Below, piece after piece: positions 1 through 6,499 of a DNA stretch of 9,975 nucleotides (the first letter of the stretch is position 1; the number at the start of each line of letters is the position of its first letter). The notes under the pieces are model-generated. The model made no database searches and was not told the origin of the DNA. It was given only the letters and a program-made list of their open reading frames with translations. Both the position numbers and the translations under genes were made by a program. Source of the DNA: Anaerolineales bacterium (GTDB taxonomy: Bacteria; Chloroflexota; Anaerolineae; Anaerolineales; Villigracilaceae); the NCBI GenBank assembly GCA_016928525.1, contig JAFGKO010000333.1, positions 1 through 9,975 of the forward strand, written 5' to 3'.

Positions 1-1763
1 GCCAGGGTCAGGACCAACTGGTCGATGGGCAGCGTGACGGCTTCCAGCCAGCGTTTGACGTGCACGCGGAAGTCGACCAGCTCCTGGAGGACTTCCGCCG
101 CTTCGGACTCACCCAGGCTTGCCAGCCAACCGACTGGCTCTGATTCCGGCGAAAGGTATTCTTCCGTCCTGCGCACTTTGCGCAATAGACCAGATGTCGT
201 TGCGAGGAGCGCTTTTTGCGACGCGGCAATCTCCTCTTCGGTTGATGTCATTGCGAGCGCACGTTGCGAAGCAATCTCCTCATCGTAGACATCCTCCTCG
301 CCATCGGGAGATTGCTTCGTTGGCCTGCGGCCTCCTCGCAACGACACTTCCTCTCTCCAATCCCGCCTCCACACCTGATAGGCCTTCGACAGTTTGCTGG
401 CCGAACCCGGGTCGGACAGATAGGCCAGCAAATTGGCAATCGACCCGGCCGCGGCGCGGGTGGTGGAGGTGCTGCTCAGGAACTCGACATAGTCCAGTCC
501 CCTGGCTTTGAGCGCATTGATGACATCCACGCCGCGCGTGTTGCGCGGGACGAGCACGGCGACGGTCTTGTCCGCGTTTTCGGGCAGCCAGCGGGCCAGT
601 GAGTCGATCACGGCTTTCAGTTCTTCGTCAGGCGTGAACTTGACCCCCACAAAATGGATATCCCCGGGGTTGTCGGGCGGGTTGGGCTGGGGATCGCCCG
701 CGGCGGTGGGCTGGATGTAGGGCGGCGCCAGCGCGTCACGGACTTCCCCGGCGGGATGCGCGTTCATGACCCAGTCGATCAGGTAGTTGGCAACGTTAAT
801 CACCGACGGCTGGGAGCGTCCCGAAACGGGCAGTTCCTGCCGGAAGTCGGCTTCGTCTGCGATGAAGTTTCTTAATAATTGTGGGTCGGCAGTAGTAAAA
901 GTTTCAAATATTGCTTGATTAGGATCGCCAACTCGTACCCAGTTACCATCTTCTCCAGCTAATAAACGAAGAACCTGTTCTTGTAACAAACTGGAATCTT
1001 GAGATTCGTCTTCAAGGATATAAGGGAAGCGATACCGCAAACGTTCGAGGAACTCTTCATCTGCTTCTAGCAAGTCATACGAGAGCCGAATTAGGTCATC
1101 GAAATCAACAGCACCACGATAGGTTAAGGCGCGTTGGTAGTCGGAGAATATCGCCAGCCCCATTTCGGCCAGGGGCAAAGGAGCAGGTTGACGACTTAGA
1201 AGGAGGCGTAAGGAGTCGGGGGTATGACGGTGATTTTTTGAAGAACGGATGAAAGCCATCGCCAGTGTGTCCAGCATGTCCGGCAATTGCTGGCGGCGCA
1301 CCCAGTCGCGTTTGGAGTCGTCCATCACAGGATCGAGGTAATCATCCAGCGCATAAGGATTGGCATTGAGCCAGGCATTGACGGCTTCCTTGCGGATGAA
1401 GGCGGCCTCGCGCTCGTCGATGATGCTAAAGCGGGTTTCGAGACCGACCACAGCGGGTTTCTCGCGGACGATGTCATGCGCCAGCCCGTGCAGCGTGCGG
1501 ACGCGGTAGCCCAGGTGCGGCAGCAGGCCACGCGCCTGGACGAAGCCGCTGATGCGGTTGGAGAAGTTGTCGACGGCCGAGTTGACCAGGGTGACGACCA
1601 GCACTTCCTGGTCTGCCTCGAGGCGGCCTTCGGCGATCAGGCGGGCGGCCAGGGCCGAGAGCACGTGGGTCTTGCCCGCGCCGGGGACGGCGGCGATGCC
1701 CATTTTGCCGCCGGTGTAGGCCAGGATTTCTTGCTGGTGAGGGCGAGGGGTGAAAGAAGTCAT
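1..1763 (-). CDS. UvrD-type SF1 ATP-dependent DNA helicase, partial (C-terminus beyond left edge)
   Basis: The ATG is at 1763-1761 and the frame stays open to base 1, giving 587 codons with no stop. The protein should unwind DNA using ATP. Visible motifs are a Q-motif-like PRPHQQEILA near residues 6-15, Walker A GAGKT at 28-32, motif Ia around VVTLVNSAVDNF (56-67), Walker B/motif II EDESQD (251-256), motif III VGDPNQAIFETF (278-289), a motif IV-like LPVSGRSQPSVI (311-322) and VAVLVPRN (401-408). Motifs V and VI lie outside the window or after the insert. Residues about 473-525 are encoded by three copies of a dispersed repeat and probably form a linker. The start overlaps the SIR2 stop as ATGA, and no strong ribosome site precedes it, which suggests coupled translation. 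Composition is mosaic: 661-720 is 75 % GC but 961-1020 only 35 %. Whether a nuclease domain follows cannot be seen. The helicase assignment is firm; the biological role is not known. Confidence 0.9.
   Translation of the reverse strand, partial: MTSFTPRPHQQEILAYTGGKMGIAAVPGAGKTHVLSALAARLIAEGRLEADQEVLVVTLVNSAVDNFSNRISGFVQARGLLPHLGYRVRTLHGLAHDIVREKPAVVGLETRFSIIDEREAAFIRKEAVNAWLNANPYALDDYLDPVMDDSKRDWVRRQQLPDMLDTLAMAFIRSSKNHRHTPDSLRLLLSRQPAPLPLAEMGLAIFSDYQRALTYRGAVDFDDLIRLSYDLLEADEEFLERLRYRFPYILEDESQDSSLLQEQVLRLLAGEDGNWVRVGDPNQAIFETFTTADPQLLRNFIADEADFRQELPVSGRSQPSVINVANYLIDWVMNAHPAGEVRDALAPPYIQPTAAGDPQPNPPDNPGDIHFVGVKFTPDEELKAVIDSLARWLPENADKTVAVLVPRNTRGVDVINALKARGLDYVEFLSSTSTTRAAAGSIANLLAYLSDPGSASKLSKAYQVWRRDWREEVSLRGGRRPTKQSPDGEEDVYDEEIASQRALAMTSTEEEIAASQKALLATTSGLLRKVRRTEEYLSPESEPVGWLASLGESEAAEVLQELVDFRVHVKRWLEAVTLPIDQLVLTL
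196..345. repeat. Cluster of three dispersed repeat copies inside the helicase reading frame
   Basis: Copy A (196-236) and copy B (247-281) read on the plus strand with the pattern gtc(a/g)ttgcgag...gcaatctcctc. Copy C (308-345) is the same element inverted: gagattgcttcg...cctcgcaacgac. B and C share a 13-base inverted match (cgaagcaatctcc at 267-279 against 307-319), so the segment can fold into a long hairpin. From memory this resembles a GTCATTGCGAG...GAAGCAATCTC element scattered in genomes of several bacterial phyla. All three copies are read through in the helicase frame (residues about 473-525) as a charged, Ser/Thr/Ala-rich segment without a stop or frame change. Confidence 0.8.
1760..1763 (-). 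promoter_or_regulatory. ATGA stop/start overlap coupling SIR2 to the helicase
   Basis: The TGA stop of the SIR2-like gene (1762-1760) shares bases with the ATG of the helicase (1763-1761). The upstream bases lie in AT-rich SIR2 codons and show no clear Shine-Dalgarno, so re-initiation by ribosomes ending on SIR2 is the likely mode. Such overlaps usually mark proteins made in fixed proportion. Confidence 0.8.
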
Positions 1764-2971
1764 ACAAAACTAATTGGAGATTTACTACTTGGTTCGTAGA
1801 ACCCAAAAAACCAATCCGCATTATCAAGTCGTTCAACAAAGCCTTCAAACGTACCGTTGAGAGTTGGTTTTGAAAAATCAACAGGATTGAAAATAATTCT
1901 GCTCTGTAATTGAGGTGAAAAGCAGTTACCATATCTTTCTCTCATTAACTCATTCTCTGCCCCACTTCGATAGAGTGTTGGATTATGAACAATAATTTTG
2001 TTTAAGTTTAGGTTTGGACCAACTCCTGCCCTTAAAAAATATTGCATGAAAATATCTGTCTGAGGCAGACTATACCCAACGATAATGATATTTTTTGCTT
2101 CCCGTAATCTTTGCAAACCAGTACTCCATATAGTTTCCTCGTTTTTTCCAACCCATTTATTTATTACAGGAGGAAGTATGTAAGGATCGCTTGCAATTTT
2201 TGCTGGGGAAAAACTGTCGTCTTTCTTAGATGGAAAGTTTAACGATCCGTGTAATTTCAATATTTCAATATTAACTGGATTTCTTAGTATCTCATCTGTC
2301 GCTTCTAGTATCATTCCATCTTCTCGACCAAAATCATCACCACGAGTTACTGTAAATGGAACATACTTGACTTTGAACCTTAAATCTTTTACGAAATTAT
2401 AGTGATATCGTAAGTTTATTCCATCATAAGGAAACCTTGAAGAATGGGGCTTATAGCCTGTTCCAATAACCGTTTGAAGGAGAGATCGCTCTAAAACAAG
2501 ATCATAATTGAACGAAATGATTGTTGGAAACGATGATGCAGAGTTCTTGAATCTTTCAAACAGTCCACGCCAAAATTCCCTATATACTTGGTGCCCATTT
2601 TGTTGTACTCTGTTCAATGTCCCATCATGCTGTACATTGCAAGTCAAGTCGATCGTGCGAGTAATTGCCCTAATAAACCATTTTTGCTTTTCAAGATCAG
2701 ATTTTTTCCCGCCGATCAAATTAAACGAAAGAATAGATAGAATATCTTCAATATTTCTATCATTAAATGCTGCTCGTCCATGATAACCATCTAACTCATT
2801 TTTTACTTTTATGGCCTCAGCAAAGATTTTTTTTTCCTCATCTGAAAGCGTCTGCCCATTGTGTTTTCCAGTAATAGCAAATTCCCACATTTTCTCAACA
2901 AAATTTGCAAGTAGAGGTATTCCTGCGTCAACAGATGCGCCAGCGCCAATAATGATTACGTTGTCAGTCAT
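1760..2971 (-). CDS. SIR2-like protein (probable NAD+-consuming defence-type effector)
   Basis: This 403-aa protein has a SIR2-type NAD-binding Rossmann core. It begins with GAGASVDAGIP (residues 9-19), the dinucleotide loop. SFNYD (153-157) is the (T/S)xNYD motif, KLHGS (239-243) carries the likely catalytic histidine, and IIVGYSLPQTD (296-306) followed by VHNP (328-331) is the C-terminal NAD-site signature of prokaryotic SIR2-like proteins. Only two cysteines (C111, C350) are present, so the zinc ribbon of sirtuin deacetylases is missing. Many family members of this type are NADases that deplete NAD+ during phage infection (ThsA, DSR, SIR2-Argonaute and SIR2-HerA systems); that role here is inferred. 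The gene is AT-rich (33 % GC at 2041-2100) between GC-richer neighbours, suggesting horizontal gain. The start has a good ribosome site, and the stop overlaps the helicase start. No transmembrane segment or second domain is recognised. Confidence 0.87.
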   Translation of the reverse strand: MTDNVIIIGAGASVDAGIPLLANFVEKMWEFAITGKHNGQTLSDEEKKIFAEAIKVKNELDGYHGRAAFNDRNIEDILSILSFNLIGGKKSDLEKQKWFIRAITRTIDLTCNVQHDGTLNRVQQNGHQVYREFWRGLFERFKNSASSFPTIISFNYDLVLERSLLQTVIGTGYKPHSSRFPYDGINLRYHYNFVKDLRFKVKYVPFTVTRGDDFGREDGMILEATDEILRNPVNIEILKLHGSLNFPSKKDDSFSPAKIASDPYILPPVINKWVGKNEETIWSTGLQRLREAKNIIIVGYSLPQTDIFMQYFLRAGVGPNLNLNKIIVHNPTLYRSGAENELMRERYGNCFSPQLQSRIIFNPVDFSKPTLNGTFEGFVERLDNADWFFGFYEPSSKSPISFV

Positions 2972-2978
2972 AATAATG

Positions 2979-2983
2979 CTCCC
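2979..2983 (-). promoter_or_regulatory. Ribosome binding site of the SIR2-like gene
   Basis: On the minus strand GGGAG is followed by seven bases and then the ATG at 2971. This supports the chosen start and independent initiation. The leader further upstream (about 2984-3069) is AT-rich. It holds a possible -10 (TACAAT, 3010-3005) and a TTGAAA (3043-3038), but their spacing is not canonical, so no promoter is called. Confidence 0.7.
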
Positions 2984-3069
2984 ACAAAACTAAACGGCTT
3001 ACCAATTGTATCCCTTTTACATCACGGCTGTTTATGTTTTCAATAAATCGGCGTGCGGGCCCTCATCCC

Positions 3070-3293
3070 CGCCCGACGATGCCCGCACGGCGGTGAACCA
3101 CCGTGCTATTTGTACAAAGCCCGGTAAACCGGACTGGATGCGGGCGAGGCGGCTTCAGCCGTCTTGGTAGGGATAGCGCGGGCGTTCACGCCCGTGCGGT
3201 GATAAGGTGCAGAAAATACCAGATGGTCGGAGTAAACTCGCAGGGCGGTTGTTTTGCTCTCACGCATTTTCCTGTTTCGATAGGTTGATTCTA
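3070..3293. repeat. REP-like array, unit 1
   Basis: This is the first of three imperfect tandem units between SIR2 and the transposase. It contains an imperfect hairpin at 3086-3105 (loop TGAA), ccggtaaaccgg at 3121-3132, the ggcttcagcc palindrome at 3151-3160, and a nine-pair stem with TTCA loop at 3176-3197 (one G-T pair). It ends with a segment containing gcattttcctgtttcga (3264-3280) and ttgattctac that is repeated in unit 2. Short hairpins with GC stems and small loops next to a Y1 transposase are typical of REP/BIME sequences. Confidence 0.72.
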
Positions 3294-3303
3294 CTCTGCC
3301 ATC

Positions 3304-3505
3304 TCCCGCACGGTGATGAACCACCATGCTATTCAAACGAAGCCCGTTGAAACGGGCTAGACGGCTGAAGCCGTCTTTGTAGGAATAGCACGGACGTTTA
3401 CGCCCGTGCAGTGACGAGGTGCAGAAAACGTCCAATGAACAGGACAAATTTGCAAGGTGGCTGTATTGCCCTCAAGCATTTTCCTGTTTCGACAGTTGAT
3501 TCTAC
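3304..3505. repeat. REP-like array, unit 2
   Basis: This copy lies about 210-225 bases from unit 1. It has agcccgt-tgaa-acgggct (3341-3358, perfect 7-bp stem), gacggc-tgaa-gccgtc (3360-3375, perfect 6-bp stem), and a stem at 3388-3409 with loop TTTA. That last stem keeps its pairing despite base changes from unit 1: the G-T pair there is an A-T pair here. The tail gcattttcctgtttcga (3476-3492) is identical to that of unit 1. Confidence 0.72.
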
Positions 3506-3511
3506 CCTGTT

Positions 3512-3670
3512 CCCTCGCCCGACGATGAACCGTCGGGCTATTCATACAAAGCCCGCTGCCCTAAAGGGTGCTTCGCGAAAGCGGACTAGGCGCGGGCGAG
3601 GCAGCTTCAGTCGCCTTGGTAGGAATAGCCGTGGGGTTCACGTGTGCCCCGTTAGGGGTATCCCACGGCG
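3512..3670. repeat. REP-like array, unit 3, next to the transposase gene
   Basis: Opens with the perfect stem gcccgacg / cgtcgggc (3517-3524, 3531-3538, loop atgaac). It shares cgcccgacgatg (3516-3527) with the start of unit 1 (3070-3081) and gcgggcgaggc with the middle of unit 1. It closes with a larger hairpin: gccgtggg (3628-3635) pairs with cccacggc (3662-3669), and cccc-gtta-gggg (3647-3658) is nested inside. The unit ends about 23 bases past the transposase stop, so this hairpin may be the element's own end signal. Confidence 0.68.
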
Positions 3671-3692
3671 GATAAACACAATGAGCAATTCA

Positions 3693-4103
3693 TTATCGTT
3701 CATCCATTCTCTCCATTGCTACAATCAATGTTCCTTCCGCGTGGTGCTGTTCCTGATTGTGAATATAACGCACTATCGCAGGCAAATTTTTCTCACCAAA
3801 AGACAACACCCCATACTCATCCTGCCAGTAAAATTCAAAATCCAGTTTGATAACGTGGTTGACATAGTGGGAACTATTGCCTTTGACATCACCAATGAAT
3901 TTCGCTGACGCAATTTTTGGCGGAATAGAAACTCCCAGATGCACATGGTCTTCGATCCCACCAATCGCATGAACATACCCGCCCAAATCTTTAGCCTTTG
4001 CGGCAATAACGCGATACAGTTCAGGTTTGAGTGCAGCGTCAATCAATGGCAGACGGTTTTTCGTGCCCCAAATGAAGTGGTAATAAAGCTTCCAATACGG
4101 CAT
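3693..4103 (-). CDS. Y1 HUH transposase, IS200/REP-associated (RAYT) type
   Basis: The 136-aa protein is close to the usual length of a small Y1 transposase and appears intact. These enzymes cut and rejoin single-stranded DNA at hairpins through a covalent tyrosine link. The HUH metal site is HVH at residues 53-55 (in EDHVHLGVSIPP). The catalytic tyrosine is Y113 in RYIHNQEQHH, where the following N, Q and H residues are typical of the TnpA helix. The N-terminal YYHFIWGTKNR and the WQDEYGVLSFGEKN block (93-106) also fit the family. No TnpB gene is next to it. The start lies nine bases after the stop of the upstream membrane-protein gene, with no strong ribosome site. The neighbouring repeat array is the likely substrate. 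Choosing RAYT over plain IS200 rests on those repeats and would need a phylogeny. Confidence 0.88.
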   Translation of the reverse strand: MPYWKLYYHFIWGTKNRLPLIDAALKPELYRVIAAKAKDLGGYVHAIGGIEDHVHLGVSIPPKIASAKFIGDVKGNSSHYVNHVIKLDFEFYWQDEYGVLSFGEKNLPAIVRYIHNQEQHHAEGTLIVAMERMDER

Positions 4104-4112
4104 GAAAAATTC

Positions 4113-6491
4113 TCACTTAATCGGCTTCCTAAGCAAATAATACTCCAACCATGGCTTTAAATCAGTCAGATATGGCGTATTTTTCTCTGCCTCCAGAATA
4201 TCGTCCTGGCTGGCAATCAGACCGGATAAGGCTGCTTCTGTTGTTGGATAATCTGGTAGACCATTAACATACAATTGGTCTACAAACGTTCTATAGTCGC
4301 TGGCGATGACGTCCATATAGTCCGGGTTATAGGTGATGGGAGCATCGCTGGCAATCATCAATTCATTCAGGTAAAGGTCGGCATAGGGGAAAACGCGCGC
4401 GACGGTATGCGGCACGATGCGATCCTCCTTCATCCAGGCGCATAGCACGCCGCCGGGGCTTAAATGATCGAGATATAGCCCCAAGGCTTCTTCCGAATAA
4501 AGATTGTTGTGCCCGGCAAAATGTTCGCGCAGGGGATCGATGGCGATCAGGTCGAATTTTTCGTCTGGGGAGGCGTTCAGATAACGGCGGCCATCGTCCA
4601 CGATGTAGGTGACGCGCGGGTCATCCAACGTGACGCGGGCAGACACCAGGTTTTCGTGCAGGAAAGGCGCGATGTCGCCCAGCAGTTCGACCACCACGAT
4701 CTCTTCCACGCCGGGGATGGCTTTGAAGAACAGCGCCGTATAACCGCCGCCAAAGCCGATCACCAGCACGCGCTCCGGCTCGGACGCGCCCGCGCAGGCC
4801 AACGCCCTGTTCTCGTAAACGCTTTTGGGCGGGAAGAAGCTGTTGACCTCGCCGCCGATCCAGAACAGGCCTTCCTGCCTGTCACTACCGGGGACGTAAG
4901 TCAGCGCCAGGACGCTGTCGCCCGATTCGGAGATGACCGCTTCCTGGTTCATGCCGGTCTCGTACAGGCGGGTGTAGAACTGTCCCTTTCCCGGCGTCAG
5001 CAGGATGCCGAGCAGCAGGATGAGACCAAAACCGGCCAATTGAAACATTTCGCGCCGGGAGCGTTCCCTGCCCGCTTTGCCGTATCCTTTCAACAAATTG
5101 GGGCGTGGGGTATCGTGGACGGGCTGTGCCCGTCCACGATACCCCTCTTCCCCCTCCACTTTTTGATGTGAGTTGCTCAAGAAATAAAAGACCGAAAAGG
5201 AAACCGTCAATAACGCGAGCAGTTTCAGGGTCCATTCCGAGCCGATGCCGGGCAGCAGGACGAAACCGATGGCCAGCGTCCCGGCCACGGAACCGATGAT
5301 GTTGGCCAGGTGGATGTCCCCTACGCGCCGGCCGGCCAGGGCCGGGTTGTTGATGGCGATGCGGTCCAGCACCGGCAGTCCGCCGCCCTGCACGAGGCTG
5401 GCCGGCAGGACCAGGATCAGGACCGGCAGGAAGTAGTCCCACAGGTTGGCGAGCAGCAGGCGTTTCGAGAAAAGCAGCTCATGCTGAACCTTGACAAAAG
5501 GCAGCGCGGGTTTTTGCGTCTCGAAAAAGTTCTGGATCCAGGGAGGATTGTATTGAAGCGACCACCAGAAGGCCAGTAAAGTAAAGGTCGCCAGGATAGC
5601 GCCGGCCATTTCGATCTTGCAAAACAGCAGGACGGGATTTTTGGATCTGTCTGCAGCGCGGCCAAAGATATAGCCGCCCAGCGCCAGCCCGAGCAAAAAG
5701 ATGAATAAAATGGAAGGAAAGCTGTAGGCCGTGTTCTTGTTGACGATGTGCAGGATGCGGATCCACAGCATCTCGAAACCCAGGCCGATGAAGCCCACCA
5801 GGAATGAAGAAACCAGGATGGTCGCATACCCCCATTGGATCGCCGGTGCGCGCGTTTGAACTTCAGGCACAGAGGGCTGGGAATCCTTGCCCTTCCAGCG
5901 CGCCAGGATGACCGCCAAAAAACCGACAATCGCGTTCATCGCAACTGCGATGGTGGTGGTGCCGTCGAAGCCGTACGTCCCGATCAGCACAAACCCGGCC
6001 AGAGCGGTCCCAAAAGCCGCGCCCAACGTGTTGATGCCATACAGGATGCCGATCACGCTCCCCGACGTTTCGACGCGATGCACGAAGGACTGGGTTAGCA
6101 AGGGCAGGGTCATCCCCATCAGCGTAGTGGGGATCAGCAAAATCGCAAAGCTAATCAGGAACACCAGCGCATATGGGCTTCCGGCTGTTTTCTGCCCGAT
6201 CCAGAAGATCAACGGCTGGCTGACCAGACCGAAAGCAGCCACGCCCAACTCCAGCAGGCCATAGACCAGCAGCATGTTTTTGACCTGGCGCGCCAGCCGC
6301 CCGCCCAGCAGCGAGCCGAGTCCCAGCCCGGCCATGAACGCGCCTACGATCAACGTGACCGAGACCATGGTCACGCCGAAGAACAATTCTAGCAACCGTT
6401 CCCAGACGATCTGGTAGACCAGCCCGGCCGCGCCGGAGACAAGAAACAGGCTGGCAAACAAGAATAAAATGATGGGTTGTCGTTTCTGCAT
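4113..6491 (-). CDS. Fused multi-span membrane protein with spermidine-synthase-like (SAM-binding) domain
   Basis: This 792-aa protein has a long N-terminal membrane part with about 12-13 hydrophobic segments between residues 9 and 498. A C-terminal Rossmann domain follows from about 505. The latter shows VLVIGFGGGYTA (575-586, motif I), acidic VVELLGD (600-606), DDGRRYL (632-638) and DLIAIDP (647-653), in the order of the spermidine synthase family. The usual GGGDG is GGGYT, and the DG of the N-terminal LxLDG region reads WIGGEVN (544-550), so the classic aminopropyl transfer from decarboxylated SAM to putrescine is doubtful. Databases often name this architecture 'fused MFS/spermidine synthase'; its substrate is generally unknown. 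Residues about 450-472 in the linker before the last membrane segment derive partly from a palindromic insert. The start is eight bases after the upstream helicase stop, so the two are probably cotranscribed. Confidence 0.85.
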   Translation of the reverse strand: MQKRQPIILFLFASLFLVSGAAGLVYQIVWERLLELFFGVTMVSVTLIVGAFMAGLGLGSLLGGRLARQVKNMLLVYGLLELGVAAFGLVSQPLIFWIGQKTAGSPYALVFLISFAILLIPTTLMGMTLPLLTQSFVHRVETSGSVIGILYGINTLGAAFGTALAGFVLIGTYGFDGTTTIAVAMNAIVGFLAVILARWKGKDSQPSVPEVQTRAPAIQWGYATILVSSFLVGFIGLGFEMLWIRILHIVNKNTAYSFPSILFIFLLGLALGGYIFGRAADRSKNPVLLFCKIEMAGAILATFTLLAFWWSLQYNPPWIQNFFETQKPALPFVKVQHELLFSKRLLLANLWDYFLPVLILVLPASLVQGGGLPVLDRIAINNPALAGRRVGDIHLANIIGSVAGTLAIGFVLLPGIGSEWTLKLLALLTVSFSVFYFLSNSHQKVEGEEGYRGRAQPVHDTPRPNLLKGYGKAGRERSRREMFQLAGFGLILLLGILLTPGKGQFYTRLYETGMNQEAVISESGDSVLALTYVPGSDRQEGLFWIGGEVNSFFPPKSVYENRALACAGASEPERVLVIGFGGGYTALFFKAIPGVEEIVVVELLGDIAPFLHENLVSARVTLDDPRVTYIVDDGRRYLNASPDEKFDLIAIDPLREHFAGHNNLYSEEALGLYLDHLSPGGVLCAWMKEDRIVPHTVARVFPYADLYLNELMIASDAPITYNPDYMDVIASDYRTFVDQLYVNGLPDYPTTEAALSGLIASQDDILEAEKNTPYLTDLKPWLEYYLLRKPIK
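5107..5145. repeat. Perfect 18-bp palindrome inside the membrane-protein gene
   Basis: Bases 5107-5124 pair perfectly with 5128-5145, leaving a three-base loop (tgt). The gene reads through in frame; the element encodes part of GYRGRAQPVHDTPRP (residues 450-464), a polar stretch between two membrane segments. There is no T-run, so it does not look like an intrinsic terminator. Confidence 0.85.
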
Positions 6492-6499
6492 TGAAATCT

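Noticed and set aside
1287..1799. 170-aa ORF on the plus strand
   Set aside because: It is antisense to the helicase, whose motifs are clear; a long opposite-frame ORF is expected in GC-rich DNA.
1760..2971. Sirtuin-type protein deacetylase
   Set aside because: Only two cysteines are present, so the four-cysteine zinc ribbon is absent; the SFNYD and GYSLPQTD pattern fits defence-type SIR2 proteins better.
3070..3670. CRISPR array
   Set aside because: Units are about 210 bases, imperfect and full of internal hairpins; there are no short identical repeats with unique spacers and no cas genes.
3106..3908. Several small ORFs across the repeat array on both strands
   Set aside because: They follow the repeated units, give no recognisable protein and lack ribosome sites; parts overlap the transposase in the wrong frame.
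5107..5145. Intrinsic terminator
   Set aside because: The stem is strong but lies within a coding frame and no T-run follows on either strand; the same applies to 6921-6953 and 7614-7646.
4509..5171. 220-aa ORF on the plus strand
   Set aside because: It is antisense to the SAM-binding domain of the membrane protein and shows no family features.
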